Of a stretch of 64,000 bases of DNA, positions 8,710-19,421 are shown piece after piece. Location of the stretch: positions 62,001 through 126,000 of the forward strand of contig JABUKB010000003.1 in assembly GCA_014595895.1 (NCBI GenBank). The letters run 5' to 3'. The DNA is from Lysinibacillus odysseyi (lineage in GTDB: Bacteria > Bacillota > Bacilli > Bacillales_A > Planococcaceae). The position numbers were made by a program, and so were the translations under genes. Below the pieces are notes generated by a model. It was not told where the DNA came from. It searched no databases and saw only the letters and a list, made by a program, of their open reading frames with translations. The number at the start of each line of letters is the position of its first letter. Positions within the stretch are counted from its first letter, which is position 1.

Positions 8710-10170
8710 TTAGTTTGCAAACTTTTCAACACGTGCAATAGCTTTTTCCTTGCCGATTAAGCTGATCGCATTCGGCAATTCTGGGCCGTGTGTTTGACCA
8801 GTTGTCACAACACGGATTGGCATAAATAGATTTTTACCCTTCGCACCTGTTTCTTTTTGAACTGCTTTAATCGCCGCTTTAATCGAATCAGCATCAAATG
8901 ACTCTAAGCCTTCTAGCTGTGTTTTGAATGCAGCCATTACAGCCGGCACCATTTCGCCTGCCAATACTTCTTTTGCCTCTTCATTATATTCGATTTCTTC
9001 TGTGAAGAATAGGCTAGAAAGCTCGACAATTTCTGCACCGAAGCTCATTTGGTCATGGTAGAGACCAATGAGCTCTGCTGCCCATGCCGCTTGCTCTTCT
9101 GTTGGATCTGCTGGCACTAAGCCTGCCTTTTGTAAATGCGGCAATGCTAACGCTACTACCTCTTCACGGGATAACTTTTTAATATATTGATTGTTCATCC
9201 ATGTAAGCTTTGTTTTATCGAACATCGATGGTGATTTTGATAAACGTTTTTCATCAAAGATTTTTACAAGCTCATCATGCGAGAAGATTTCCTCTTCCCC
9301 TTCTGGAGACCAACCAAGTAGTGCGAAGAAGTTAAACATCGCCTCTGGTAAGTATCCTAGTTCTTTATATTGTGTCACGAATTGGATAATCGTTTCATCA
9401 CGTTTTGATAATTTTTTGCGTTCTTCATTCACGATTAATGTCATATGACCGTATTCTGGATATTCCCAGCTGAATGCGTCAAATACCATCATTTGTTTTG
9501 GTGTGTTTGATAAATGCTCCTCCCCACGGAATACATGTGTAATATCCATGAAGTGATCATCTAACACAACTGCATAGTTGTAAGTTGGGATACCATTTGC
9601 TTTGACAAGTACCCAGTCACCAACGTCTTTTGACTCAAATGTTACCTCACCGCGTACCAAATCTGTAAATTTGTACGTTACATCCGCTGGCACACGCATA
9701 CGGATTGTGTAAGCCTCACCCGCTGCTTCTTTTGCTGCTACTTCCTCAGCAGATAAATGACGGCATTTTCCGCCGTACATTGGTGCTGCGATACCGTTTG
9801 CTTTTTGTGCTTCACGCTCAGCCTCTAGCTCCTCTGAAGTACAGAAACATTTATAGGCTTGACCTGCTGCCAGCATTTTATCCGCGTGCTCTTTATAAAT
9901 ATCCAAACGCTCCATTTGACGGTAAGGTGCGTATGGCCCACCGATATCGACAGATTCATCTGGAATAATGCCTAACCAGCGTAAGTTATCTAGTTGAGAC
10001 GCTTCGCCACCCTCTACATTACGCTCGATATCTGTATCTTCAATACGTACGATAAATTTCCCGTTATGATGCTTTGCATATAAATAGTTAAATAGCGCTG
10101 TACGTGCTCCACCAATGTGTAAGAAACCTGTTGGAGAGGGCGCATAACGCACACGAACTTCTTTCGTCAT
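8710..10170 (-). CDS. gltX: Glutamate--tRNA ligase
   Basis: A 486-residue class I synthetase. HIGH appears as [15 protein letters not shown] (about residues 15-29) and KMSKS as KLSKRDE (about 253). In Bacilli this enzyme usually also charges tRNA-Gln with Glu for later amidation by GatCAB; whether it does so here is inferred. The ATG follows TAGGAGGCAATTTAC. A terminator after ispF suggests its own promoter in 10171-10256, where no strong match is visible. Confidence 0.97.
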   Translation of the reverse strand: MTKEVRVRYAPSPTGFLHIGGARTALFNYLYAKHHNGKFIVRIEDTDIERNVEGGEASQLDNLRWLGIIPDESVDIGGPYAPYRQMERLDIYKEHADKMLAAGQAYKCFCTSEELEAEREAQKANGIAAPMYGGKCRHLSAEEVAAKEAAGEAYTIRMRVPADVTYKFTDLVRGEVTFESKDVGDWVLVKANGIPTYNYAVVLDDHFMDITHVFRGEEHLSNTPKQMMVFDAFSWEYPEYGHMTLIVNEERKKLSKRDETIIQFVTQYKELGYLPEAMFNFFALLGWSPEGEEEIFSHDELVKIFDEKRLSKSPSMFDKTKLTWMNNQYIKKLSREEVVALALPHLQKAGLVPADPTEEQAAWAAELIGLYHDQMSFGAEIVELSSLFFTEEIEYNEEAKEVLAGEMVPAVMAAFKTQLEGLESFDADSIKAAIKAVQKETGAKGKNLFMPIRVVTTGQTHGPELPNAISLIGKEKAIARVEKFAN

Positions 10171-10256
10171 GTAAATTGCCTCCTAGTTTTTCGTTCATTA
10201 ACGACCTTAATTTTTATCTTGTCCATTTTACCATTGCCTTATATGAAATAAAAGTA

Positions 10257-10284
10257 GCGTGCGCGGAATTTCCTCTGCACACGC
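10257..10284 (-). terminator. Intrinsic terminator after ispF
   Basis: On the minus strand GCGUGUGC pairs with GCGCACGC (8 bp, one G-U) followed by UACUUUUAUUU. It lies just after the ispF stop. Confidence 0.75.
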
Positions 10285-10290
10285 TGATGG

Positions 10291-10767
10291 TTATTTTTTA
10301 ATTAATAAAATGGTCGCAAGCGCGGCGATTCCTTCCTCGCGTCCTGTAAAGCCTAACTTTTCCGTTGTTGTAGCTTTCACATTTACTTGAGAAGGTTCAG
10401 CATTCAATAATTCTGCAATGCGATTTTTCATCGGTTCGATATACGGAGCCATTTTAGGACGCTGTGCAATAATCGTTGCATCGACATTGCCTAACACATA
10501 CCCTCTATCTTCAACGATTTTCCAAATATAAGCGAGTAGTTTTGCGGAATCGGCATCTTTCCATTCAGGGTCCGTATCAGGGAAATGACGACCGATATCT
10601 CCTTCACCAATCGCGCCAAGAGCGGCGTCTGTAATTGTGTGCAATAACACATCGGCATCCGAATGCCCAATCAGTCCACGGTCATGCGGAACTTCAATTC
10701 CACCTAAAATTAAAGGGCGACCTTCTGCAAATGCATGTACGTCGTAACCTTGTCCAACTCGAAACAT
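10291..10767 (-). CDS. ispF: 2-C-methyl-D-erythritol 2,4-cyclodiphosphate synthase
   Basis: A 158-residue zinc enzyme of the non-mevalonate isoprenoid pathway that cyclises CDP-methylerythritol 2-phosphate. The metal motif GYDVHAF is at the N-terminus, [16 protein letters not shown] near residue 35 and [17 protein letters not shown] near the end. The start is taken as the second ATG (10767), since AAGGAAG overlaps the first ATG and leaves 6 bases to the second. It follows ispD closely, and both act in the same pathway. Confidence 0.95.
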   Translation of the reverse strand: MFRVGQGYDVHAFAEGRPLILGGIEVPHDRGLIGHSDADVLLHTITDAALGAIGEGDIGRHFPDTDPEWKDADSAKLLAYIWKIVEDRGYVLGNVDATIIAQRPKMAPYIEPMKNRIAELLNAEPSQVNVKATTTEKLGFTGREEGIAALATILLIKK

Positions 10768-10816
10768 CAACATCTTCCTTTACTATATATGATACGGCTA
10801 GTGTAACATATTTCCT

Positions 10817-11512
10817 TTAGTTAGCGCTTGTTGCCTTGCGTTTATTTAAAATAGCTTCTCCAAATAATAAATCTTCCTGCGTTGTCATTTTCACGTTTTC
10901 ATAGCTGCTTTCCACTATATGAATACTATGACCTAAACGCTCCACCAGCATCGCTTCGTCAGTACCTAAAAAACCGACCTTCTCTGCGACATCCTCCGCC
11001 TCTGCCAGCAAATCAAACCGAAAAGCTTGCGGCGTTTGAATCATCCATAATGACTCCCGGTCCACTGTTTCTTTAATGATGCCACCCTCAACAATCTTCA
11101 TCGTGTCTTTCGCCCGAACCCCGGCAATGGCTGCGCCCTCGCGATAAGCCACACGCGTTAGCTCTTCTATGACCGGTATTGTAATAAACGGACGCGCGGC
11201 ATCATGCACAAGCACCACTTCTACGGATTCCATTTCCTTAATACAGGAATGGACAGAATGCTGGCGTTCTGCACCACCCGTCGGCAGTCCTTTTATTTTT
11301 GTAATACCGTACTGCGTAAGGAGGTTTTGGATATATGCACGTTCTTCATCTTTTACGGCCAGCCAAATGCCTGTGCAGTTTTCATCCTGTTCAAACACTT
11401 GTAACGTATGCACCAGGATGGGCTGATTTGCTAATGGTAAAAATAATTTGTTCTGCCCCGCGCCCATTCGTTTTCCGCTACCGGCTGCTGGCAATACTAC
11501 TTCATATTGCAC
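10817..11512 (-). CDS. ispD: 2-C-methyl-D-erythritol 4-phosphate cytidylyltransferase
   Basis: A 231-residue nucleotidyltransferase that makes CDP-methylerythritol. The N-terminal CTP-binding loop is LPAAGSGKRMGAGQNK, with VLVHDAARPF near residue 100 and GFLGTDEAMLVE near 190. The start is a GTG at 11512 with AAGGAAG 7 bases upstream. Twelve bases separate it from yacL. The ispD-ispF pair commits this organism to the MEP pathway. Confidence 0.95.
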   Translation of the reverse strand: MQYEVVLPAAGSGKRMGAGQNKLFLPLANQPILVHTLQVFEQDENCTGIWLAVKDEERAYIQNLLTQYGITKIKGLPTGGAERQHSVHSCIKEMESVEVVLVHDAARPFITIPVIEELTRVAYREGAAIAGVRAKDTMKIVEGGIIKETVDRESLWMIQTPQAFRFDLLAEAEDVAEKVGFLGTDEAMLVERLGHSIHIVESSYENVKMTTQEDLLFGEAILNKRKATSAN

Positions 11513-11524
11513 GATGTCACTTCC

Positions 11525-12592
11525 TTATTCATCTTTCGGCTTGGCAAAAATCATGCGTCCTGCTGACGTTTGCAGCACACTTGTTACGGTTACCATGATG
11601 GACTGACCTATATAGCTTCGGCCTCCCTCAACAACAATCATTGTTCCATCATCTAAATAAGCTACCCCCTGATTATGCTCTTTACCGTCTTTTATCACTA
11701 CGACTTGCATATTTTCACCAGGAATTACAACTGGTTTTACTGCATTCGCCAAATCATTAATATTTAGCACAAATACTTGATGTAATTCGCACACTTTATT
11801 TAAGTTAAAATCATTGGTTAAAATTTGGGCGTTCATCTGTTTTGCTAAGCGCACTAATTTTAAGTCTACTTCTGTAACATCTTCAAAATCATCATCGACA
11901 ATGAGCATCTTGGATTGGCGCTCATCCTGTAATCTCTTTAAAATATCGAGACCGCGGCGACCGCGTGTACGCTTTAATGTATCGGAAGAATCGGCAATAT
12001 GCTGCAGCTCTGTCAGTACAAACTGCGGCACTACCAACATGCCTTCAATAAATCCTGTTTCTGAAATATCGGCAATACGCCCATCAATGATTACACTTGT
12101 ATCCAGTAACTTTTTAGTCGTTTTATCTTCAGCTTCGACAGCTTTCTTTTTATTACTTTGCTGTCGTAAAAAGAGTTGCAAAAGCTCCTCTCTCTTTCCA
12201 AAACCTACTCGGAAACCTAAATAACCAAGGACAATAGATAATAAAATAGGTAATAGATCCGTTATAATCGGCAATTGCACATTATTGATAGCAAAACCAA
12301 GTAATGTTGCCACACTTAGTCCGATAATCAGTCCAATTGTTCCAAATAGTAAATCCCCTACTGGAATTTTAAATAAGACCTCCTCCATCCATGTGATGAG
12401 GCGGGCAAAATAGTCAGACATGACAAAAGATAACACAAATAAGATTGTTGCACCTATAATGACCGAGACGTACGGATTATTGATCCACGGATTAGATGAT
12501 AGATGAAATTGTTCGTATAATGGCGGTAATAAGACGAGACCTAACGCACCCCCGATGAATAAAAATGCAACTTGAATCACGCGTTTTAACAT
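11525..12592 (-). CDS. PIN/TRAM domain membrane protein YacL
   Basis: A 355-residue protein with about four transmembrane segments in residues 1-140. A PIN-type nuclease-like domain follows (KLLDTSVIIDGRIADI near 162-177, LIVDDDFEDVTEVDLKLVRLA, ILTNDFNLNKV), then a C-terminal TRAM domain (MIVVEGGRSYIGQ). The acidic residues expected of an active PIN site are present. Its function is poorly known. Position before ispD matches B. subtilis yacL. The ATG follows AGGAGGTGAAACT. Confidence 0.9.
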   Translation of the reverse strand: MLKRVIQVAFLFIGGALGLVLLPPLYEQFHLSSNPWINNPYVSVIIGATILFVLSFVMSDYFARLITWMEEVLFKIPVGDLLFGTIGLIIGLSVATLLGFAINNVQLPIITDLLPILLSIVLGYLGFRVGFGKREELLQLFLRQQSNKKKAVEAEDKTTKKLLDTSVIIDGRIADISETGFIEGMLVVPQFVLTELQHIADSSDTLKRTRGRRGLDILKRLQDERQSKMLIVDDDFEDVTEVDLKLVRLAKQMNAQILTNDFNLNKVCELHQVFVLNINDLANAVKPVVIPGENMQVVVIKDGKEHNQGVAYLDDGTMIVVEGGRSYIGQSIMVTVTSVLQTSAGRMIFAKPKDE

Positions 12593-12612
12593 AGTTTCAC
12601 CTCCTATCCTTA

Positions 12613-12717
12613 TTATACATAGTTAACATCCCACAAGCGATGATAAACCTCTCGTGTTTTTGGTAGAACCTTTTCTGCTCTCTTACATAATTTATAAACA
12701 TTCTTTTGCTTAAACAT
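12613..12717 (-). CDS. Possible 34-residue basic peptide gene between radA and yacL
   Basis: A short ORF that starts MFKQKNVYKLCKRAEKV and ends HRLWDVNYV. It has a credible ribosome binding site (GAGGAG, 6 bases before ATG). The peptide is rich in Lys, Arg and aromatic residues, with no signal or membrane segment. It occupies the position where disA lies in Bacillus, but I see no resemblance to the DisA N-terminus. It could be a real small gene on the yacL message or chance. Confidence 0.4.
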   Translation of the reverse strand: MFKQKNVYKLCKRAEKVLPKTREVYHRLWDVNYV

Positions 12718-12785
12718 ACAAGTCTCCTCGCTTTACATTATGAAAAATTCAACTATTTACATTACGTACAGGCTAAGAAACAAAA

Positions 12786-12810
12786 GACCGGGCTACCTAT
12801 AGACCCAGTC
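12786..12810 (-). terminator. Intrinsic terminator after radA
   Basis: On the minus strand GACUGGG pairs with CCCGGUC (7 bp, one U-G) and is followed by UUUUGUUUC. It is about 95 bases past the radA stop and isolates radA from yacL. The rest of the 12593-12906 gap, apart from the short ORF, shows nothing I can name. Confidence 0.7.
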
Positions 12811-12906
12811 CTTTTTTCATCAACTACGCCTCGTCTAAATCAGTGTTTGCTTCTATTAGAGACTTCTCTTCTTTTAGGCATCGCCCATACACTTACTGAA
12901 AGGCCG

Positions 12907-14283
12907 TTAGATGTCATTGAAACAACCACGCAAGCTTTCCCCGATTGTATCGACACCAACTACTTGGATACCTTCCGGGAAGTCCCAACCGCCAATATTC
13001 GATGCTGGGATAAAGGCACGTTTAAAGCCAAGCTTCGCTGCTTCTTGTACACGCTGTTCGATACGGCTCACGCGTCGTACTTCTCCCGTTAAACCTACCT
13101 CGCCAATGAAAACATCCGTCCCGCGCACAGCTTGGTCTTTAAAGCTGGAAACAATAGATGTGAGAACAGCCAAATCGATGGCAGGTTCATCCAGCTTCAC
13201 ACCTCCTGCTACTTTTATATAGGCATCCTGCGCTTGCAGCATCATTCCCATACGCTTTTCTAGTACCGCCATGAGAAGTTGCACACGATTTTGGTCCACC
13301 CCAGTTGCCATGCGTTTTGGATAGTTAAAGCTCGTCGGCGTTACGAGGGATTGAATTTCAACTAGAATAGGTCGTGTCCCTTCCATCGAAGCCACAATCG
13401 TTGAGCCTGGTGCTCCTTGTGAACGTTCTTGTAAGAACATTTCTGATGGATTTAACACTTCTTTTAACCCACCTTGTAACATTTCAAAAATCGCAATTTC
13501 ATTCGTTGAACCAAATCGGTTTTTTTGGCTGCGTAAAATGCGGTGGTTATGATGGCGTTCTCCTTCAAAATATAGAACGGTATCTACCATATGTTCTAAA
13601 ATACGCGGTCCAGCAATTTGCCCTTCCTTTGTGACGTGCCCCACTAGGAAAATAGCAATATTCTTTGTTTTCGCGATGCGCATTAGCTCTGCCGTACATT
13701 CCCGCACCTGCGAAACGCTCCCCGGCGCACTTGTCACCTCAGGATGATGTACTGTTTGAATGGAATCGACAACTACAAATTTCGGTTGTACTTCCTCAAT
13801 CGTGTTATTTAAAAATTCTAAGTTCGTTTCTGAATAGATGAAGAGTTCCTCTGATTTTACGCCAAGGCGTTCTGCTCTTAGCTTTGTTTGACGTACCGAT
13901 TCTTCGCCGGACATGTATAAGACACGCTGTCCTTTATTTGATAGAAGCGCGGATACTTGCAGGAGAAGCGTAGATTTCCCGATTCCTGGATCACCACCGA
14001 TAAGCACCAGAGAGCCTTGCACAATCCCGCCACCAAGCACACGGTTTAATTCACCCATGTCAGTTACGATGCGAGACTCTTCCATTGTTTCTACATTAAT
14101 TAACGGCACTGCTTTTTGTGTGGTAGAACTTGAATGTTGGAAAGCACCACGTGGACCTTTAGATACGACTTCTACTTCTTCGACCATTGTGTTCCAGTTG
14201 CCACATCCAGGACACCTCCCCATCCACTTTGCCGATTCATAGCCACAGTCATTACACATAAATTTTGTTTTCTTTTTTGCCAT
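12907..14283 (-). CDS. radA: DNA repair protein RadA
   Basis: A 458-residue RecA-like ATPase that helps branch migration in recombination. The start is the ATG at 14283 ([14 protein letters not shown]), preceded by AAGGGG; the upstream extension has no site. Features are a four-Cys zinc ribbon (CNDCG...CPGCG, residues 10-27), Walker [11 protein letters not shown] near 90, the RadA signature KNRFG near 250 and a Lon-protease-like C-terminal domain. No disA follows it, although that is the common partner in Bacillus. Confidence 0.97.
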   Translation of the reverse strand: MAKKKTKFMCNDCGYESAKWMGRCPGCGNWNTMVEEVEVVSKGPRGAFQHSSSTTQKAVPLINVETMEESRIVTDMGELNRVLGGGIVQGSLVLIGGDPGIGKSTLLLQVSALLSNKGQRVLYMSGEESVRQTKLRAERLGVKSEELFIYSETNLEFLNNTIEEVQPKFVVVDSIQTVHHPEVTSAPGSVSQVRECTAELMRIAKTKNIAIFLVGHVTKEGQIAGPRILEHMVDTVLYFEGERHHNHRILRSQKNRFGSTNEIAIFEMLQGGLKEVLNPSEMFLQERSQGAPGSTIVASMEGTRPILVEIQSLVTPTSFNYPKRMATGVDQNRVQLLMAVLEKRMGMMLQAQDAYIKVAGGVKLDEPAIDLAVLTSIVSSFKDQAVRGTDVFIGEVGLTGEVRRVSRIEQRVQEAAKLGFKRAFIPASNIGGWDFPEGIQVVGVDTIGESLRGCFNDI

Positions 14284-14298
14284 CTCGTAACCCCTTAA

Positions 14299-14328
14299 TA
14301 TATACTTTTCCTTTATTGTACATGACAA
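14299..14328 (-). promoter_or_regulatory. Possible sigma-A promoter of radA
   Basis: On the minus strand: TTGTCA (14323-14328), 18 bases, TATATA (14299-14304), only 15 bases before the start codon. The remainder of the 14284-14618 gap holds the clpC terminator and otherwise no recognised element. Confidence 0.5.
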
Positions 14329-14543
14329 TATTTTAAAGCTCTAATAATAGCTTGAGATTGTTATTTGGGAACGGGTGTCTGCTTCGTTGGGAGATTAGGG
14401 CACTAGAGCGCCCGTAGAAAAAACGACTTCCATTGAAGTGAAGCATGAAGATTGCATGACACGCTTTCCCCTCACTGAAAGGGTCTCTCTTAAAAGGACG
14501 ACACGACTCCAAAAGTTGTTCTATCCCTCCTCATATAAAAAAA

Positions 14544-14579
14544 GCTTGCAGAAAAATCAGCATCGATTTTCCTACAAGC
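14544..14579 (-). terminator. Intrinsic terminator of the ctsR-clpC operon
   Basis: On the minus strand a 15-bp stem (GCUUGUAGGAAAAUC with GAUUUUUCUGCAAGC) is followed by UUUUUUU. It lies about 40 bases after the clpC stop. Confidence 0.9.
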
Positions 14580-14618
14580 CCATAGTGGGTCTTTCTCTAA
14601 AAAGACCACTTGATTATT

Positions 14619-17066
14619 TTACTTTGCTACTGTCTTTTCTTGTTTTCGCTTTATAACAAAGTCTCCATCTACATAGTCGAAGAGCACTACCTCACCTGTT
14701 AGGACGTTGCCTTTCAGCAACTCTTCAGATAGTCGGTCTTCTACATGTTTTTGTAGTGCACGGCGAATTGGGCGGGCACCGTATTGTGGATCGTAGCCCT
14801 CTTCTGCAATTTTTTCAAGCGCAGCTTCTGTTAGCTCCAACTCGATATTTTGCTCTTTTAAACGCTTCGTTAAAGCATTTGACATGAGTGATACAATCTC
14901 TTTTAATTGATCTTTCTCTAACGAATGGAAGACAATCATTTCATCGATACGGTTCAGGAACTCTGGACGGAATGCTTTTTTCAGCTCTTCCAGCATTGTT
15001 CCTTTCATATCTTTATATTTGGAGCCTGAGTCTCCCATGTTGAAGCCAAGGTTCTTCTGGTATTTCAAGGCATCTGCTCCAACGTTTGATGTCATGATCA
15101 CTACTGTATTACGGAAATCGACTAAACGACCTTTCGAGTCTGTTAAGCGACCATCGTCCAATACTTGTAAAAGAATGTTAAACACATCTGGATGCGCTTT
15201 TTCAATCTCATCCAATAAGACAACAGAGTACGGTTTGCGGCGTACTTTTTCTGTTAATTGGCCACCTTCGTCAAATCCAACATAGCCTGGAGGTGCTCCG
15301 ACTAAACGGCTTGTTGAGTGCTTTTCCATATACTCTGACATGTCGATACGAATCATCGCATCTTCATCGCCAAACATTACTTCGGCAAGTGCTCTTGCAA
15401 GCTCTGTCTTACCAACACCAGTAGGTCCTAGGAAGATGAAAGAACCGATTGGACGTTTTGGATCTTTTAATCCAGCACGTGCACGACGGATTGCACGAGA
15501 AATGGCTTCTACAGCCTCGCCTTGACCAACTACACGTTTGTGTAATTCTTCTTCAAGATTTAATAGCTTCGCTGACTCCTCTTGGGCAATTTTTGCTACC
15601 GGAATTCCCGTCCACATTGCTACTACTGAAGCAATATCTTCTACTGTTACTTCTGATTCTTCTTTTCCTTGCTTTTCTTTCCACTCTTTTTTCGTCACTT
15701 CTAGCTCTTCTTTTAACTTTTGCTCTGTATCGCGAAGTGACGCTGCTTTTTCAAATTCTTGGCTTTGTACCGCTTCATTTTTCTCTGAACGTACACCCTC
15801 CAATTTGTCTTCAAGCTCTTTTAAGTTCGGTGGAATTGTGTAAGAGCGTAAGCGTACTTTTGAACCCGCTTCATCGATTAAGTCAATTGCTTTATCCGGT
15901 AAGAAACGGTCTGAAATATAACGGTCTGATAATTTTGCCGCTGCTTCCACTGCCTCATCCGTAATTTTCACACGGTGATGCGCCTCGTAGCGATCGCGTA
16001 AACCATTAATGATTTGAATTGTTTCATCTACGGATGGCTCATCTACTTGAATCGGCTGGAAACGACGCTCAAGGGCTGCATCCTTTTCGATATATTTACG
16101 GTACTCATCTAAAGTTGTGGCACCGATACATTGCAATTCGCCACGTGCTAAAGATGGTTTTAAAATATTCGATGCATCGATTGCTCCCTCTGCACCACCA
16201 GCTCCGATTAATGTATGCAATTCATCGATGAATAAAATAATATTGCCTGCTTGGCGGATTTCATCCATCACTTTTTTCAGACGATCCTCAAACTCACCAC
16301 GGTATTTTGTACCAGCAACCACTGTTCCCATATCTAGTGTCATGACGCGCTTATCACGTAATGTTTCTGGCACTTCATTGTTAACGATTTGCTGAGCCAA
16401 GCCTTCTGCAATGGCTGTTTTACCTACTCCTGGCTCACCGATTAATACAGGGTTATTTTTGGTACGACGCGATAGCACTTCTACCACACGTGTAATTTCC
16501 TTTGAACGTCCGATTACCGGATCAAGAGAACCTTCACGTGCAATCACTGTTAAATCACGTGCTAAACTATCCAAAGTCGGTGTATTCGCCGCTTGATTTT
16601 GCGCTGTACCACCTGACTGGTTTGTATCGCTGTTACCTAATAATAATAACACTTGCTGGCGTGCCTTATTTAGGCTTACACCTGCGTTTGCTAACACACG
16701 TGCAGCAATGCCTTCGCCTTCACGAATTAAGGCTAGTAAAATATGTTCTGTTCCGATATATGAATGTCCTAGTTTGCGGGACTCATCAACTGATAATTCA
16801 ATAACCTTTTTCGCACGAGGTGTATAGTGAACAATAGGGCCTACATTTTCTGTTCCTTTGCCTACTAACTCTTCGATTCCTTTTTCGATTACTTGCGGAC
16901 TTACTTCAATTGCTTCTAGCGCTTTCGCAGCAATGCCGCCTCCTTCACGGATCAGACCAAGTAAAATATGCTCTGTTCCAATTGACTCATGCTTCCAGCG
17001 AATCGCTTCTTCCTGCGCTAATTGCAAAACCTTCTGTGCTCTTTGAGTAAATCGATTAAACATCAT
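14619..17066 (-). CDS. clpC: ATP-dependent Clp protease ATP-binding subunit ClpC
   Basis: An 815-residue AAA+ unfoldase that feeds ClpP and acts with adaptors such as McsB and MecA. Two Clp N-terminal repeats span residues 1-145 and the first ATPase has Walker A GEPGVGKT near 207. A middle region contains a UVR-type helix ([15 protein letters not shown]), and the second ATPase has GPTGVGKT near 547 and arginine-rich sensor [10 protein letters not shown]. The N-terminus matches B. subtilis ClpC. It overlaps the end of mcsB by 11 bases and is the last gene of the CtsR operon. Confidence 0.98.
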   Translation of the reverse strand: MMFNRFTQRAQKVLQLAQEEAIRWKHESIGTEHILLGLIREGGGIAAKALEAIEVSPQVIEKGIEELVGKGTENVGPIVHYTPRAKKVIELSVDESRKLGHSYIGTEHILLALIREGEGIAARVLANAGVSLNKARQQVLLLLGNSDTNQSGGTAQNQAANTPTLDSLARDLTVIAREGSLDPVIGRSKEITRVVEVLSRRTKNNPVLIGEPGVGKTAIAEGLAQQIVNNEVPETLRDKRVMTLDMGTVVAGTKYRGEFEDRLKKVMDEIRQAGNIILFIDELHTLIGAGGAEGAIDASNILKPSLARGELQCIGATTLDEYRKYIEKDAALERRFQPIQVDEPSVDETIQIINGLRDRYEAHHRVKITDEAVEAAAKLSDRYISDRFLPDKAIDLIDEAGSKVRLRSYTIPPNLKELEDKLEGVRSEKNEAVQSQEFEKAASLRDTEQKLKEELEVTKKEWKEKQGKEESEVTVEDIASVVAMWTGIPVAKIAQEESAKLLNLEEELHKRVVGQGEAVEAISRAIRRARAGLKDPKRPIGSFIFLGPTGVGKTELARALAEVMFGDEDAMIRIDMSEYMEKHSTSRLVGAPPGYVGFDEGGQLTEKVRRKPYSVVLLDEIEKAHPDVFNILLQVLDDGRLTDSKGRLVDFRNTVVIMTSNVGADALKYQKNLGFNMGDSGSKYKDMKGTMLEELKKAFRPEFLNRIDEMIVFHSLEKDQLKEIVSLMSNALTKRLKEQNIELELTEAALEKIAEEGYDPQYGARPIRRALQKHVEDRLSEELLKGNVLTGEVVLFDYVDGDFVIKRKQEKTVAK

Positions 17067-18162
17067 ACAAATCCTCTCCTTTTCCCCTTATCAGTTCATT
17101 CCGATTATGTGTTGTTAATTTTTCCTGTAACAATTTGGCACGATAGATGTCTCGCTCCGGTGCTTGTAATGTTGTATGCGCGTATTGTTGAAGGAATCCC
17201 GGCTGGATAAGCAGTAAGCATTCATTTAATTGACCTAATGCAATATCCTCGATGATGCCTAGATCAACAGCTAAACGGACATTTGATAAACAAGATGCCG
17301 CTTCTTCACTTGTTAGTACCCTGGCATACATCAACGTCCCTAAGGAACGGAACAACCGGTCTTCTAAAGCGATAGACACCTTTGAAAACAGCTCTTTACG
17401 TGCATGTCTCTCTCTTTGAATTACTTTTTCCACTACATTTTGCAAATCATCCAGGATATCTTGCTCTGACTTTCCGAGCGTAATTTGGTTTGAAATTTGG
17501 TAAACATTACCTAAATTTTCACTTCCTTCTCCATATATACCCCTTACGACCATTCCTAATCTTGCCATCGTTTGAATTAATAGGTTCATTTTTTTGGTCA
17601 TAGTCAGGGCTGGCAAATGCAACATTACGGAAGCTCTTAGACCTGTACCTACATTTGTAGGGCAACTTGTTAAGTACCCAAGTTGTTCATCATATGCATA
17701 TGTGCATTGCTTTTCTAATAGTCGATCAATCTCATCAGCTTTTGCGTATGCTTCATGCAGTTGCAATCCTGGCGCTAAATACTGAATACGTATATGATCC
17801 TCTTCATTGACCATGACACTTGTTGATTCATCAGCCGTTAAAAAGACAGCAGCTGTTTTTTCCCGTTTCGCTAAAGCTGGGCTGATTAGATGCTTTTCGA
17901 CTAATATTTGACGTTGTAATACTGTCAATTCTTTCATTGGAAAATACGAAAAATTGACATCCTTTTGCTCGTTTTCTAACAGTGTGTGTAACACCATTTC
18001 CTCTACTTGCTTTGCTTCTTCCTCGCTAAAGGAAATCGGAAATCGAATTTTATTAATATTTCTCGCTAAACGAATGCGCGTGCTCATGACGATATCTGTG
18101 TAATCTTCAGTAGCTTCCATCCAGGAAGGTCTTGTATTATTTAAAAAATGTTCGATATTCAT
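17056..18162 (-). CDS. mcsB: Protein-arginine kinase McsB
   Basis: A 368-residue phosphagen-kinase-like enzyme that phosphorylates arginines, including those of CtsR, and tags proteins for ClpCP. The kinase domain has STRIRLARN near residue 27 and the conserved active-site segment [19 protein letters not shown] around 164-182. The start overlaps the mcsA stop by four bases (ATGA), indicating coupling. It requires McsA as activator, encoded next to it. Confidence 0.97.
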   Translation of the reverse strand: MNIEHFLNNTRPSWMEATEDYTDIVMSTRIRLARNINKIRFPISFSEEEAKQVEEMVLHTLLENEQKDVNFSYFPMKELTVLQRQILVEKHLISPALAKREKTAAVFLTADESTSVMVNEEDHIRIQYLAPGLQLHEAYAKADEIDRLLEKQCTYAYDEQLGYLTSCPTNVGTGLRASVMLHLPALTMTKKMNLLIQTMARLGMVVRGIYGEGSENLGNVYQISNQITLGKSEQDILDDLQNVVEKVIQRERHARKELFSKVSIALEDRLFRSLGTLMYARVLTSEEAASCLSNVRLAVDLGIIEDIALGQLNECLLLIQPGFLQQYAHTTLQAPERDIYRAKLLQEKLTTHNRNELIRGKGEDLYDV

Positions 18163-18701
18163 GGTGTATCCACACCTCCAACGTGCAACTTTTTCTCGAT
18201 TGTCTTTACCTCATCTCGAAGTGTTGCTGCATCCTCAAAACGCTCTTCCTCAATTGCTTGTAGAAGTTGTTCTCTAAGTTTCTCGATTTGTTGCTGATAT
18301 CGAACTTGCTGCTGTCCATCCACGGTTGTTTTGCCTGTGTGCTTTACATCTGCCTGCAAGCGTTGTAGCATCGGCGGCAACTGTTCCCTAAATGCATCGT
18401 AACAAGAGGCACATCCAAACTTCCCGACCTTTAAAAATTGTCGATATGACATACCGCATACCGGACAATCCATTGTTTTTTTCCGCTTTTGGGTTTCCTG
18501 ATGCTTTGCTTTGAGCGGCAGACCCAACCAATCAGACATCAGCTGGTGGATAGAGACTGGCTCCTCCTGCAAATCCAACTGCATGGGATGGAATTTGGAT
18601 GCACAAACTTCACAGTAATGGCGTTCTATCTTATTGCTATTTTGCAATTGTGTAACCGTCACTGTGGCATGCCGTTGCTTGCAATGCTCACAAATCATCA
18701 T
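18159..18701 (-). CDS. mcsA: McsA, activator of McsB kinase
   Basis: A 180-residue zinc-binding protein with four Cys pairs: CEHC and CEVC near the N-terminus, CPVC and CASC in the middle. A C-terminal UVR helix (EEERFEDAATLRDEVKTIEKKL around 155-176) resembles the UvrB-UvrC contact. It activates the McsB arginine kinase and helps control CtsR. Start and end overlap ctsR and mcsB by four bases each. Confidence 0.95.
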   Translation of the reverse strand: MMICEHCKQRHATVTVTQLQNSNKIERHYCEVCASKFHPMQLDLQEEPVSIHQLMSDWLGLPLKAKHQETQKRKKTMDCPVCGMSYRQFLKVGKFGCASCYDAFREQLPPMLQRLQADVKHTGKTTVDGQQQVRYQQQIEKLREQLLQAIEEERFEDAATLRDEVKTIEKKLHVGGVDTP

Positions 18702-19171
18702 TCATCGCCCCTTTCAAATTTGAATGTCAGTAGCATAGCTTTTAAAATACGGGCCCTAATCTCATCACGTATAGGCAACGGCAACGTCAATGTAGTCCGA
18801 TTTACTGCTGCTAGCATGAGCTTTGCCTCGCGTTTTGATACAACTTCTTCATCGATGAGGCGATAAACGATATGTTCTGCTGCACTTTGAGAAATTGCCT
18901 CATCAATTTGAACAAATATTTCATCAAATAATGCTGTGTGCGAATGTTTCTCTACTCGTACGATTCTTATATAACCACCGCCGCCGCGTTTACTTTCTAC
19001 CAAGTAACCACGCTCTGCTGTGAACCTTGTGTTAATAACATAATTTATTTGGGAAGGTACACATTGGAATTTTTCTGCAAGTTCACTGCGTTTAATTTCA
19101 ATATGCCCTTGTCCTTGTAATTCGATAACTCGCTTTAAATACCCTTCAATGATGTCTGAGATATTTCCCAT
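18698..19171 (-). CDS. ctsR: Transcriptional repressor CtsR
   Basis: A 157-residue repressor of class III heat-shock genes. The winged-helix N-terminus contains CVPSQINYVINTRF and the glycine-rich wing SKRGGGGYIRI (about residues 58-70) that acts as thermosensor in Bacillus. The C-terminal domain is the dimer and McsB target region. It is the first gene of the ctsR-mcsA-mcsB-clpC operon, whose promoter carries a perfect CtsR box, so it is autoregulated. Confidence 0.98.
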   Translation of the reverse strand: MGNISDIIEGYLKRVIELQGQGHIEIKRSELAEKFQCVPSQINYVINTRFTAERGYLVESKRGGGGYIRIVRVEKHSHTALFDEIFVQIDEAISQSAAEHIVYRLIDEEVVSKREAKLMLAAVNRTTLTLPLPIRDEIRARILKAMLLTFKFERGDE

Positions 19172-19202
19172 ATTTAGTCCTCACCCCAGTTCATATACTG
19201 AC

Positions 19203-19219
19203 TTTGACTATCTTTGACT
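19203..19219 (-). promoter_or_regulatory. CtsR operator
   Basis: On the minus strand AGTCAAA-GAT-AGTCAAA, a perfect match to the CtsR tandem heptad (A/G)GTCAAANAN(A/G)GTCAAA. It begins just downstream of the -10 and should cover the transcription start. Confidence 0.93.
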
Positions 19220-19221
19220 AT

Positions 19222-19250
19222 ATTATAAAAACGATGAATTAATTTTGCAA
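19222..19250 (-). promoter_or_regulatory. Sigma-A promoter of the ctsR operon
   Basis: On the minus strand: TTGCAA (19245-19250), 17 bases, TATAAT (19222-19227), immediately upstream of the CtsR box. Confidence 0.8.
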
Positions 19251-19378
19251 TTGAAAAGCTTTACTAAATTTATTCCCAAAAATTAACCATTACACACATG
19301 GCCGGAAAGATTTATTTTAGAATGGCTGTACGCTTTGTCTGCGGGCTAAAGCGCTGACCTAAAAAACCCCAAACAAAA

Positions 19379-19414
19379 AGCCGTAGTATAAGTCTTTCAA
19401 CTTATACTACAGCT
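19379..19414 (-). terminator. Intrinsic terminator after the DUF4870 gene
   Basis: On the minus strand AGCUGUAGUAUAAGU pairs with ACUUAUACUACGGCU (15 bp) followed by UUUUUGUUU. Confidence 0.9.
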
Positions 19415-19421
19415 CTCATTT

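Noticed and set aside
12706-13092. Plus-strand ORF of 128 codons across the radA end
   Set aside because: It runs antisense to radA, has no conserved motif and no clear ribosome binding site; the radA frame is certain.
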